Part shown: positions 8,891 through 17,854 of the stretch, piece by piece
Layout: the number at the start of each line of letters is the position of its first letter
How positions within the stretch are numbered: position 1 is the stretch's first letter
Source: Encephalitozoon hellem ATCC 50504
Lineage: Eukaryota > Microsporidia > Unikaryonidae
DNA: 64,000 nucleotides
Assembly: GCF_000277815.2 (NCBI RefSeq)
Contig: NC_018473.1
Coordinates: 62,001 to 126,000 of the forward strand
Direction: 5' to 3'
Notes under the pieces: model-generated
The model's input: the letters and a program-made list of their open reading frames with translations, nothing else
The model's database searches: none
What the model was told of the DNA's origin: nothing
Program-made: the position numbers and the translations under genes

Positions 8891-10635
8891 AGCTATTTGG
8901 GCAGGAGTCGACGTATCTGTATGGAAGGATACTGAACAGAAAGTTTATCGCTCCTTCTGGATCTTATGAGATTGAGCCGTTGAACATGGCCAGCGGGATG
9001 CATCCTGTTAGATACAACGGGAAGATAGAAGTGTTCTATGTGTCTCCGATATTCAACAGCTATCTTGTTTCCCGTGAGGAAAATGTCAATGTGCTGTTTT
9101 CTGTCGACGGGAAGGTGACCATCACGAACGACGAGGTTGACAAGGATGTGCTGTACACTTTCCGGGTTGTTAGGGAGACCGATGACCTCAGGGTGGCGGA
9201 GATATACAAGTTTGACACGTTTTACCCTGGGTTTAAGACAACTGGCGAGGTCAAGTGGAAGAAAGACAATGATGGGCGTATGGTTTATAATGTAGAGACT
9301 CGATATGGGTCTGGGACTCTGCTATTACAGAACAACGATGTGAAGGGTGTTGTGAGTGTTGTTCTATACAAGAAGGACAAGCAGCTTCACTTTGTGCAAG
9401 TTGACGATCCAGTGAGTGGTGTTCTAAAGATGACCGTTGTTTCTGCGGTGTCTGGAAATAGCTATGGGGTTAGAAATGGAAATATCAGGGGGTTTCTTGT
9501 TGCAAGTAACGGATACAAAGCTGGAGACACTGTGGAATGCGTGGTCAGGAGGGTTGGCTTGGGAAACTATATGTTTGCAGAATATGCTGAACTAAAAATT
9601 GGGTCTACCATTGAGGCTAGGGTCAAGGATTATGGGAGAGACAGGATATACCTTGAGTATGAGGGCCACGAAGGATACATGATGATGTCTGAGTCGGCGA
9701 GAAAAAGATACGGAGAGTATGTGAGAGGTGTTTTGTATGATATCAAAGATGGCGTGTTTTTGATGAGTACTAAAAGAACGTCCGGGTTGAAAGAAGCTGA
9801 AGAGGGTGTGAATTTATCTGTTCCATTTGACATCTCGGATGTGGAGGATGAGTCTAGTAGCACTGTGGAGGAGGACGAGGGGAGTGTGAGCAAATCCTTG
9901 AATGCAGAAAGGAAAAGAAGTAAGGCTGTAACGGAAGAGGACATCCTAATGGACATTAGGGCACACCCTGGGGAAGCCATGCCTGTGATAAAGTACATAC
10001 AGTATAAGATAGAGATAGGAGAGGAGGGGGGACCTGGAAAGGTGTTCTACGAGTTTCTTCCTAAGATTGAGGGAGAAGAAAAAGACAAACTTTGCATTTC
10101 ATTTGTGAATTACCTTATGTTTGTCAAGGACACTGAGTGTCTAAAAACAATAAGAAGGCTGGCAAAGATATGCTCGCCGAGGTTTCTAGATGTTGTTGCG
10201 TCGAACACTGACGACATCCAAGTCCTTAAGTTCTATTTTGAAAAGACTAATACAAAGAAGTCGTTCAGAATGTACCTGGATGTTCTGTTCAAGGCAGACA
10301 AAGAAGAGGCGATGCGTCTTGTCGAGAAACACAAGGAATTCCTTTCTATATCGATTGGAATGATATACAAGTACTGCGATAGTCCAAGGGCATGGGTAGA
10401 GAAGCTCTTGGTTGACAAGAAAGATGTGTGGATTTCATACATCAGAAATGAAAAGGGAGCATATCTCCGAAGTCTTTACAGAAGAGTTGTTGACAAGAAG
10501 TGGAAGGTGAGCGATATGAAAGAGTTTTACAAGATGTGGCTGGAGTATGAGAAAGAAAACAACGGAAATGTTGAAGAGGTGAAGTTGAGAGCCAAGGAGT
10601 ATGTCGAGAGTGTCAAGAACAAATCCCATCCATAG
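8887..10635 (+). CDS. RRP5: rRNA biogenesis protein Rrp5-like (S1 repeats plus HAT/TPR C terminus)
   Basis: 582 residues from the ATG at 8887; the frame extends to 8866 only through TTG. The first half holds S1-like beta domains (GDTVECVVRRVGLGNYMFAEY; GSTIEARVKDYGRDRIYLEY). An acidic, serine-rich linker (about 310-345) follows, then a helical-repeat C terminus ending MKEFYKMWLEYEKENNG...VKLRAKEYV, which closely mirrors the last HAT repeats of Rrp5. Yeast Rrp5 has twelve S1 domains and about 1,730 residues, so this is a strongly shortened form. Rrp5 is needed for early pre-rRNA cleavages in both subunits. A CCC run precedes the start. Confidence 0.75.
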   Translation: MKLFGQESTYLYGRILNRKFIAPSGSYEIEPLNMASGMHPVRYNGKIEVFYVSPIFNSYLVSREENVNVLFSVDGKVTITNDEVDKDVLYTFRVVRETDDLRVAEIYKFDTFYPGFKTTGEVKWKKDNDGRMVYNVETRYGSGTLLLQNNDVKGVVSVVLYKKDKQLHFVQVDDPVSGVLKMTVVSAVSGNSYGVRNGNIRGFLVASNGYKAGDTVECVVRRVGLGNYMFAEYAELKIGSTIEARVKDYGRDRIYLEYEGHEGYMMMSESARKRYGEYVRGVLYDIKDGVFLMSTKRTSGLKEAEEGVNLSVPFDISDVEDESSSTVEEDEGSVSKSLNAERKRSKAVTEEDILMDIRAHPGEAMPVIKYIQYKIEIGEEGGPGKVFYEFLPKIEGEEKDKLCISFVNYLMFVKDTECLKTIRRLAKICSPRFLDVVASNTDDIQVLKFYFEKTNTKKSFRMYLDVLFKADKEEAMRLVEKHKEFLSISIGMIYKYCDSPRAWVEKLLVDKKDVWISYIRNEKGAYLRSLYRRVVDKKWKVSDMKEFYKMWLEYEKENNGNVEEVKLRAKEYVESVKNKSHP

Positions 10636-10667
10636 AAATAAGAAAATAAAGGTTATTGAGCACCATT

Positions 10668-11390
10668 TTAATCCATCGTTTCTGTTGCAGATGCCAGCCC
10701 TGCTATCTTCTCCTTGAGTATCCTTAGTCCTTCCAAGACAACAGCAAGCGGCCCGGCACCTCCCTCAACAACCTCCACACACATGTGAATCTTGTCTACT
10801 TTCTGCATCGGATTTGCCTCTCCCTGCTTTACCCCGGGCCACTCCTCTTCTATGGACTCCTCAAACCAGTAGTCAGTCTCTCTCCTGATGTTGTCCTTGT
10901 CGTACTCGAAGCTGATTGCAGATACCGGAGACCATTTCGAATGAGTCTTTCCTATCCCCTTTCTCCCAATGCACCGGGCCTTTAGGCCTTGGTCTCTTGC
11001 TAGTTTTGTGATGATAGGCCCGCTTTTGATGACCACGTCCTCCTCATCACAGATGATGTCTCTTGTGCTCACAGCCCTCAGCGTGTCTTCCGTGTGTACC
11101 ACGTCTATCTCAAACACAACAGAGCATTCGGAGCAGAATCCAGAGCACCCGCACTCCTCCTTGTACTTAAGACTTCTTTTCGAATATATAGGAACGAGCC
11201 CAAGCCTATGTGCAAGCACTTCGTCAGGAAGCACTGTGTTGTTTCTTTCTATCTCCACCATGTCAATTGCAATCGTGGGCACCTCGGAAATCAGTATCCT
11301 TCTCAGAGCATTTGCATATCCCACCGTCGTGTTTGAAAGCGTAAACTTTATGTGCCCTGCTGTTAGTTCCTCCACAGTCAGGCCTATCAT
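10668..11390 (-). CDS. RPB3: RNA polymerase II subunit Rpb3
   Basis: 240 residues of the alpha-like family. The N-terminal dimerisation domain has [21 protein letters not shown] zinc site follows with ligands C80, C82, C86 and C89 in [10 protein letters not shown], then the conserved CSVVFEIDV. That zinc motif favours Rpb3 over the Pol I/III paralogue Rpc40. Rpb3 pairs with Rpb11 to start polymerase assembly. It is somewhat shorter than yeast Rpb3 (318), lacking part of the C-terminal tail. The ATG at 11390 follows a GGG run on the coding strand. It is convergent with RRP5, only 32 bp away. Confidence 0.93.
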   Translation of the reverse strand: MIGLTVEELTAGHIKFTLSNTTVGYANALRRILISEVPTIAIDMVEIERNNTVLPDEVLAHRLGLVPIYSKRSLKYKEECGCSGFCSECSVVFEIDVVHTEDTLRAVSTRDIICDEEDVVIKSGPIITKLARDQGLKARCIGRKGIGKTHSKWSPVSAISFEYDKDNIRRETDYWFEESIEEEWPGVKQGEANPMQKVDKIHMCVEVVEGGAGPLAVVLEGLRILKEKIAGLASATETMD

Positions 11391-11454
11391 CCCTAGGGCC
11401 TCAAGAATTTTTGAAAAGTGATACTTGTAGCAAGCGAAATGACCCTACCCTCAG

Positions 11455-11739
11455 ATGCACATTTCCTGGCTGAGCCATTATTCAAGGGCAGTGAGCATGC
11501 TATCTTTTGTTTTTGTGACCATCCTCACGCTGATCTCCATCTTCAGCACTCACTCTGAGATGCCCAGAGCGTTCAAAGCGGCTTCAGTCGCACTGCTATT
11601 TCTGTCCGGATGTCTCATTCGGTGCATAGCAACAACACTTTACACAAAGGGATGCATATGCATGGTATACACGCTTATTCTCCACGGGATCTTGCTTTTT
11701 GTACTTATTCTCGGTGCAAGAATGGGCTCTCACAAGTAG
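11455..11739 (+). CDS. small polytopic membrane protein
   Basis: 94 residues with about three hydrophobic helices: SMLSFVFVTILTLISIFS, ASVALLFLSGCLIRCIA and MVYTLILHGILLFVLILGA. No family is recognised. The ATG at 11455 is preceded by CCCTACCC, the start signal seen at many genes here, which supports it as real. It ends two bases before the ATG of the Mtq2-type methyltransferase, so one transcript may cover both. Small ER proteins of similar shape exist, but I cannot tell which, if any, this matches. Confidence 0.5.
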   Translation: MHISWLSHYSRAVSMLSFVFVTILTLISIFSTHSEMPRAFKAASVALLFLSGCLIRCIATTLYTKGCICMVYTLILHGILLFVLILGARMGSHK

Positions 11740-11741
11740 GG

Positions 11742-12272
11742 ATGATGCTCTTGAGGGCCTGCTCTTCCAAGCCCCCTATGGACTGGTACGATCCCGGTGA
11801 AGACACATACACGCTAATGGATGTAATCGAGAAGGAAGAATTGGAGATGAGGGTTGTCTTGGACCTAGGAACATCCACAGGCGTGCTAACAGATCTTTTG
11901 AAGAGAAGGAACACTGTTGTGTCGACCGACCTTAATATCAAGGCTCTTCAAAACCACAGCGGAGGAAATCTGGTGAGGGCCGATCTATTAGACAGCATCA
12001 ACCAACAGTCTTTGGATGTTATTGTGTTCAATCCGCCATATGTACCCGACACGGACGACCCTATTATAGGCGGAGGGTATCTGGGAAGAAGGATCATCGA
12101 CAGATTTGTTAGCCTTGTCAGTGTCAGGGTTGTGTATCTCCTTGTGATAGAAGCGAACAGGCCAAAGGAGGTAATTTTGTTACTTAATGGGAGAGGATAC
12201 AGAACCAAGATCCTTAACGTGAGGAAAATTCTTGGAGAAACAATTTATATCATCAAGGGCGAAAAGGAATAG
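11742..12272 (+). CDS. MTQ2: Mtq2/N6AMT1-type eRF1 glutamine methyltransferase
   Basis: 176 residues from the ATG at 11742. The frame stays open upstream, but that part overlaps the preceding gene in another frame. It is a Rossmann SAM-dependent methyltransferase with the HemK-family signature: DWYDPGEDTYTLMD near the N terminus, the SAM-binding loop VLDLGTSTGVLTDLL, and the catalytic NPPY motif in FNPPYVPD that binds the target amide. The compact size without a HemK N-terminal domain fits Mtq2, which with Trm112 methylates the glutamine of the GGQ motif in release factor eRF1. Confidence 0.87.
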   Translation: MMLLRACSSKPPMDWYDPGEDTYTLMDVIEKEELEMRVVLDLGTSTGVLTDLLKRRNTVVSTDLNIKALQNHSGGNLVRADLLDSINQQSLDVIVFNPPYVPDTDDPIIGGGYLGRRIIDRFVSLVSVRVVYLLVIEANRPKEVILLLNGRGYRTKILNVRKILGETIYIIKGEKE

Positions 12273-12362
12273 ACATCCCGGCCGCTCATTCTTTCTTACT
12301 TTGGCAATGCTTTCGACATAGGAGGACTATAGATGTTGTGGCCAGAAGTAAACATGATTGCT

Positions 12363-13706
12363 TCACCTGTCTTGCAAAATAGCAGATATCTGACTTCTCA
12401 TCGACTCTAGTTTCCCAAGTAAATGGCCTACCATCTCTTCCATCTTAATGATCTCTTTTTTCTTTGTAATGGTATCGACCACCTGTATCGAGTTTGCAGC
12501 CATTTCAGATTCTCCTATCACAACAATAAACGGAATCCTCTTTCCTACAGCATACTTGTGCTGGGTTTCAAATGAGGATCTCCTGGTATAGAAGGTCTCG
12601 CTGGGAATTCCTCCATCTTGCAAGGCCTTAAGAATCGTCAACCTCTCTTCGAGAAATAGCCCTCCAGATGCCCCGACATAAACCATTGTGGACGATTCCT
12701 TCTCATATCCTTCATACAAAAGTGAGAATATCCTAGAAACACCTACAGAGAACCCCACACAGGGCGTCGATACACACCTCTCTCCCAGATTCTCAGTCAG
12801 GTTATCATATCTGCCTCCTCCAATCACGGACCCTACATGCTTTCCAAGATACTCCGCCTCAAGAATCATCCCTGTGTAGTAGTCCAATCCTCGTGCTAAG
12901 GAAACATCCATCACCAGGCTCCCCTCGCATCCAAGGATCCTGCAGAACTTGAAAAGTTCCTCCATGTCTTGAACTCCCTCCTTGCATCTTTCTATCTCAT
13001 AAACAGGGTCTTTCTTGAGAAGCTCCAGAACCTTCTCTTTCCCAGTCATTTCCATGTATCCTTTGATCATCCTCACCTGGCCCTCGTTCAATCCCTTTTG
13101 AATAAACTCTTTTGAGATATCCTCCCAACTCATCTTTTCGATCTTATCGATGGTGGAGCATATCGTCCCATGACTCCCACTGGGGACTCCAACAACTTCC
13201 AGAATCGATGTCAGGATCCTTCTGTCATTCACCTTTATCTTGAATTCACCAATTGCAAACCCCCTTAGTATCCTATCCACACAGCTGATCACTTCTGCAT
13301 CAGCCATCATCCTTATGCACTCCCCAGCAATGTCAAAGTCTGCCTGCACAAACTCCCGTAGCCTTCCTTTGGCAATCGAGGGTTGGTCTCTTCTGTACAC
13401 TCTTCCAATCTGGTATCTCTTTATCCTCCTTATCTTGTTCGACGCCAGATATCTTGCAAATGGAACTGTGAGGTCGTATCTTAGCGCACATATCTCTCCT
13501 CCCTGGTCCTTCAGATCGTATATCAGCTTGGTGTCCTCCCCGTACTTGTTCGTAAGAATGCTCTTCATTTCAAACGTCGGTGTAGAAATGGGAACTGCCC
13601 CATAGAGAACAAACACACTCCTGATCTTTTCTATAATCTCCTCGTACAGAAAGCATTGCTTTGGAGATTCATCCGCCGTGCCTTTCGGTGTTTTCAAACT
13701 CACCAT
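12363..13706 (-). CDS. HTS1: histidyl-tRNA synthetase
   Basis: 447 residues, class II synthetase. Motif 2 is RVYRRDQP (102-109), the HisRS-specific loop is ARGLDYYTG, and motif 3 is GFSVGVSRI. The N terminus begins directly with the catalytic domain (LKTPKGTADE), without the WHEP extension or mitochondrial leader of many eukaryotic forms, and the C-terminal anticodon-binding domain is present (about 345-440). It charges tRNA-His in the cytosol. The ATG at 13706 has a CCC run just upstream on the coding strand. It is divergent from the next gene, whose open frame overlaps its 5' end. Confidence 0.97.
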   Translation of the reverse strand: MVSLKTPKGTADESPKQCFLYEEIIEKIRSVFVLYGAVPISTPTFEMKSILTNKYGEDTKLIYDLKDQGGEICALRYDLTVPFARYLASNKIRRIKRYQIGRVYRRDQPSIAKGRLREFVQADFDIAGECIRMMADAEVISCVDRILRGFAIGEFKIKVNDRRILTSILEVVGVPSGSHGTICSTIDKIEKMSWEDISKEFIQKGLNEGQVRMIKGYMEMTGKEKVLELLKKDPVYEIERCKEGVQDMEELFKFCRILGCEGSLVMDVSLARGLDYYTGMILEAEYLGKHVGSVIGGGRYDNLTENLGERCVSTPCVGFSVGVSRIFSLLYEGYEKESSTMVYVGASGGLFLEERLTILKALQDGGIPSETFYTRRSSFETQHKYAVGKRIPFIVVIGESEMAANSIQVVDTITKKKEIIKMEEMVGHLLGKLESMRSQISAILQDR

Positions 13707-13792
13707 TTCAGGGTCCTTTGATTTGTTTTACAGATTTCCCTGTTTCTCTGTGTTTCATGATCCCGTTAAATCTGCTTTACAAAAATACTCGA

Positions 13793-16378
13793 ATGCTTGA
13801 CAGAGAACATATTGTCCCCACACCCATTGTGGAAAATCACCAGCCGCTGGACATCCTGATAGAAAACCTGGCCATATCGCAAGGAAAAGAGCTGTCTCAG
13901 GGACTGGATAGCATTCTGTGTGTATCTCGGCAGTTCACTGCCGAACAGATGTCCAGAATGGATAGGATTGTTGCAGACCTCCACAACAACAATAGAGAAG
14001 AGTGGTTCTATCAGAGGATATTTGAGCTAGCACTGAAGATGTATGGCTTTGGCAACGACTGGAGGAACAGGCTTCGGATGTGCAAGCTCCATGAGAAGCA
14101 TAGATTCAGAATCCACAGCAACATCCACGAGTTTTCTTACACAGGCGGGATAAGCGAAATACCTAGGATATGCAAGGCGTTTATGCAAAGAAGAAAGGTT
14201 GTCTATGACAGGGTGAATGTCCTTGGGTATTGTGTGCTTGAGATTTCCGGGATGAATGGAGAGGCTGGATATGAGGGAGAAGACGACATCTTCTATCTTA
14301 TAGAATATGTCTACAGAAGGGACTTGAAGACACTCCTTAGATGGGCCAAGAACGTAAGGGTGATGAACGACTGGTCGCTGCTATATCTGACAAACTACCC
14401 GGACTTCCTGTACACGGAAATGAGATACCAGAGCAATCCGATGATAATCAAGGAGATAGTAATACAGCAAAAGTCACACAGGCTCTACAACTTTCTCTTT
14501 GTAAAGCTGTCGATGCTATTTCCAAAGGAAGAGATGGCCAATATCCTGATCAAGAGCTACAAGGCGCCTGGAACAGAGCATACAACCCACATATTCCATA
14601 AGCTGTTTGAAGATGACGAAGCTTGGGGAGAGAAGATGCTCAAGAGATTCATTAGAAGCACAGGAGCCAAAGAACTCGGCGAGATGTTCTTTGAGAGGTG
14701 CAAGCAGGTCGATGGAGATTATGCCGAGGTGCTGTGTATCTGCATAGAGAAGGCACATCTTATCAAAGACGACTGTCTTGAACGACTCATGAACTCCCAT
14801 TACTGGCCGCACGTCACGCATAGATACGAGGACTTTTCTATTCTTATGAAGCTTTTGATTGAAAGAGACCTTTCTCCCCAGAAGGAGTATGACTTCCTAG
14901 AAAGCGGCGCGGATGCCACCTTGGAGAACCTCAGAAAGATTCTGTTTATGGCGCGAGAGATGCCTTTGAGGCGGGAGGATGTAAGGAATGCTGTGGTTGA
15001 GACTATCCGGAGGATGTTTAAGAAAAGGATGGCCTGCGAAAGATGCAGAGAGAAGAAGATAGAGAAGAGCTTGAGGCTGTGCCCTGTAAGGTCCCTCATC
15101 AAGAGGGAGTCTGGGATGGAGGAGGACAAGGGGCTTCTGATTATGTATGAGATACTAGAGACGCTCAGGGGGCTTGACATTCCAAAGAGGACTCTTTACA
15201 TGCTTTCGCTGATGAATTCCGATCTGTTCTGCAGGACGGTGATCAACGACACAAGATACGATTGCTTCTTCATCAAGTGCATGAACATTATTTTGAGAGA
15301 TCTCGAGGGAAGGTTTCGGCATATGATCAATGATGTAGTAAGGATGAGGATATTTGACTCTGACGGGTATTGGGAGCAAAGTGTCAGAAAGTGTTTGAAG
15401 CTAAGAAGCCTGTGGAAGGCAGTGATTTCCTTCGGTGACCTACAAGGGAAAGGATCTGGATGCGGAGAGCATAAGAAGAACGGGCTCTACTCTCTGAGAA
15501 ACATTGTGATACACTCTGACTCGAGTTTTCTGGTTGAGAACGAGTGTTCCTCGGAGACTGTTGAGAGGAACGGATGGAGCCTACTAGAGGACAAGAGGAA
15601 TCTACGATACATGAAAATACTTGATGACAAGACTAGGCTGAAATATCTTATCAAGGAGCTAGAAGGAAGAAGGGATCCGGAAAGCTTAGGGATGGTGACC
15701 AGCCTTCTGAAGGAGTCGTGCAGTGTTGCCGATGGAATGGTTTTCAAGGATTCATCGATTTTGTTCAAGGCCCCATCCAAGGCATTTACCCTGCACCTCT
15801 CCTTTGGGCAGTATGATGAGATGGGGGAGCAGGTCTTTGTTCAGCTGGAGGGGAAGGAAGAGGTGTTGAAGATAGGAAGAACGAATGGAAAGCTGTTTAT
15901 GAAGAAGGTGGGTGGGATGGGCATCCTGGATGTTCTCTTGAGCGAGGACAGCAGGCCTAAGATGGATGAGGTTTTCAGGTCTTCGTACAAGTCCTCGAAG
16001 TTCTCGTTTTGCTTGAATGGAAGGATGTACAGCTCGAAGATTGGAAATGTAGAGAAAATAAGGATAGGTGTTGGATTTAGAGGAGTAGTTGAGAAGATAT
16101 TTTTATGTGAGTCCAATCTCCCGAGGAAGTATGTGCTTGGGAGTGGTCGGCAGTCGTCTATGTATGTTGACGAGCTGTCCAAGATAGAGAGGTTTCTGGA
16201 GTATAAGAGTCTGTGTGGGGTGTATATGGACAGCACTACGCCGTACTTCATTAGTGGAAAGCTTTATGTCAAGGTAAGCAATGTGATAGACAACAGAAAT
16301 GTTTATTGGATGTGCAACAGAAAGGTGGAGAGCCTATTGAGGGATGGCAAGGTGAAGTTACCTGGATTGAGGGCATGA
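13793..16378 (+). CDS. large hypothetical protein with C-terminal lectin-like (ConA/LamG) fold
   Basis: 861 residues from the ATG at 13793; another ATG at 13757 adds 12, and the frame runs further back over the HisRS gene. Most of it (1-620) is helical and rich in charged pairs, like HEAT-type or scaffold proteins. From about 670 to 800 it changes to beta strands (KAFTLHLSFGQYDEMGEQVF; KSSKFSFCLNGRMYSSKIG) that look like a concanavalin A/laminin-G sandwich, as found in BEACH-family trafficking proteins. No BEACH or WD40 domain is present, so I leave it unassigned. Confidence 0.68.
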   Translation: MLDREHIVPTPIVENHQPLDILIENLAISQGKELSQGLDSILCVSRQFTAEQMSRMDRIVADLHNNNREEWFYQRIFELALKMYGFGNDWRNRLRMCKLHEKHRFRIHSNIHEFSYTGGISEIPRICKAFMQRRKVVYDRVNVLGYCVLEISGMNGEAGYEGEDDIFYLIEYVYRRDLKTLLRWAKNVRVMNDWSLLYLTNYPDFLYTEMRYQSNPMIIKEIVIQQKSHRLYNFLFVKLSMLFPKEEMANILIKSYKAPGTEHTTHIFHKLFEDDEAWGEKMLKRFIRSTGAKELGEMFFERCKQVDGDYAEVLCICIEKAHLIKDDCLERLMNSHYWPHVTHRYEDFSILMKLLIERDLSPQKEYDFLESGADATLENLRKILFMAREMPLRREDVRNAVVETIRRMFKKRMACERCREKKIEKSLRLCPVRSLIKRESGMEEDKGLLIMYEILETLRGLDIPKRTLYMLSLMNSDLFCRTVINDTRYDCFFIKCMNIILRDLEGRFRHMINDVVRMRIFDSDGYWEQSVRKCLKLRSLWKAVISFGDLQGKGSGCGEHKKNGLYSLRNIVIHSDSSFLVENECSSETVERNGWSLLEDKRNLRYMKILDDKTRLKYLIKELEGRRDPESLGMVTSLLKESCSVADGMVFKDSSILFKAPSKAFTLHLSFGQYDEMGEQVFVQLEGKEEVLKIGRTNGKLFMKKVGGMGILDVLLSEDSRPKMDEVFRSSYKSSKFSFCLNGRMYSSKIGNVEKIRIGVGFRGVVEKIFLCESNLPRKYVLGSGRQSSMYVDELSKIERFLEYKSLCGVYMDSTTPYFISGKLYVKVSNVIDNRNVYWMCNRKVESLLRDGKVKLPGLRA

Positions 16379-16611
16379 TGGGTAGGGCCCAAGGGATCTC
16401 CTTTTTGAAAGAACCTGAGGATTGAGGCCATCTGACCAATGAAAGCCGGGTGTGGTTTTTGGATAGGCTTGGGGAAAAATGACCAGTTATTTTGGAGTAA
16501 TATTAAGGGGCTTGGGGATATCCTTGGATGCTATGAAGAGGATGCGAGTTGTTATGGGAAGAGTTTTTATTGGCATTGAAAAATATAAATAATCTGATGA
16601 ATCTAGCTTCA

Positions 16612-17034
16612 ATGAAGTTTTCTACTGTGATGTTTGTTGCTCTATCTTCTATTGTTTCTGCCAACCTTTTCTGGGGAAACTCAGGTGAAAGCACATCAAG
16701 CTCAGGCTTCCTTGGATTAGGGGAGGGTAGTAGTGGAAGCACAGGCTCAGGCACCTCCAATTCGAGCTCACTTGGCGAAAGCACGGGGGGCGGCAATGGT
16801 TCTGGAAGTGATGGTGTGCAAAAGGCAAAGGAAGAAGTTGCTGGGTTCATGGGTAAGAATGATGACACATCGGGGTTCTTTGGTAGCAGTAGTGATACCT
16901 CCGCCTCTGGTAAAAGTGGCCTAGCAGAGTCTGAGTCATCATGCGATGAAGGTGAATGTTCTGGAGGAAGCTCAAACCCTCCTAGTGGCAGTAGTGCTAA
17001 CTTCTGGGGTGGTAAAGGTGATAAAGATGAATGA
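16612..17034 (+). CDS. secreted Ser/Gly-rich low-complexity protein
   Basis: 140 residues from the ATG at 16612, chosen because it opens a clean signal peptide (MKFSTVMFVALSSIVSANLF); upstream in-frame ATGs at 16549 and 16597 give no better signal. The mature part is nearly all S, G, T, N and D, with the motif NLFWG near the start echoed by NFWGG near the end, and one cysteine pair (SSCDEGECSGG). The composition fits a spore wall or other extracellular structural protein, and Ser/Thr density makes it a possible O-mannosylation substrate for the PMT at 62090. No family is named. Confidence 0.6.
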   Translation: MKFSTVMFVALSSIVSANLFWGNSGESTSSSGFLGLGEGSSGSTGSGTSNSSSLGESTGGGNGSGSDGVQKAKEEVAGFMGKNDDTSGFFGSSSDTSASGKSGLAESESSCDEGECSGGSSNPPSGSSANFWGGKGDKDE

Positions 17035-17165
17035 TCGCTGTGCCAAGGTATTTCCTACACTTTTGAGCATGTAAGAGTGAAGAGAAAATAAAACCTATTG
17101 TATTTATTATTGCCAGTTTTTATTCGTTGCCTATGCGGTATATTTTTGAAGGACAGGAAACCCCA

Positions 17166-17722
17166 ATGAAGTACTCAAGAGTGATTATGATGGGGCCACC
17201 TGGATGTGGAAAGGGGACCCAGTCTGGATTTATATCTGGGAGATATGGGATCCCTCATGTGAGTTCTGGAGACATTATCCGAGAGGAGATGAAGAAGAGT
17301 AAGTTTGATTTATAATTTTAGACACGAAGGAGGCGGAGATTATTCGGGAGGTGGTTAATTCTGGAAGACTGGCATCTGACGAGCTTGTTAACAAGCTAGT
17401 ATTGAAGAAGGTTGAAAGTATGGAGAAGTACATTCTTGATGGATATCCTAGAAGGGTTGATCAAGCCAAGATGCTAGGGGATAGTGTTGATCTGGTGATA
17501 TTTATTGATGTTGGGGAGGAAACGTCTGTTCGCAGGATATGTGGGCGAAAGCAGGGAAGAGACGATGATGTCGAGGATGTTGCAAGGAAGAGGCATGAGG
17601 TGTATCTCGAAGAGACAGCGCCTGTTGTTGAGTTCTATCGAGAGCAAGGGAAGCTTGTCACGGTCAATGGGGAAGCTACTCCTGAGACGATTTTCTCTGA
17701 GATATGCAGGTTAATTGGATGA
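17166..17722 (+). CDS. adenylate kinase (short form), one intron
   Basis: 177 residues after removing the 17299-17321 intron. It has the P-loop GPPGCGKGTQ, the NMP-binding segment (VSSGDIIREEM, then across the splice NTKEAEIIREVVNSGRLASDEL), LDGYPRR, and a short lid around GRKQGRDDDVEDVARKR. The short lid is typical of the cytosolic AK1/UMP-CMP kinase group, which interconverts nucleoside mono-, di- and triphosphates. Without splicing the frame stops at 17313-17315. The chosen ATG at 17166 directly follows CCCC; ATG 17133 is the alternative. AK versus UMP/CMP kinase is not settled by eye. Confidence 0.9.
17299..17321 (+). other. 23-nt spliceosomal intron in adenylate kinase
   Basis: The sequence starts GTAAGT and ends TTTTAG, with an A-rich branch-like TTATAAT just before the acceptor. 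Removal joins Lys-Lys-Asn-Thr-Lys-Glu in frame and restores an uninterrupted adenylate kinase. Unspliced, the frame hits TAA within the intron. The length is close to the shortest introns known in any eukaryote and is normal for this group. Confidence 0.88.
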
Positions 17723-17854
17723 TGGTTTATTAAATGGCGCTTGATATAACATCTTTGAGTAGTTGTTGTGTTCTTCGGTGAATGATGTGAAAGCAAACTC
17801 CTTAAAAAAAGGAGCATATAAAAGTGAAAACAAGCCCTCAAGGCGGAAGCAAAG

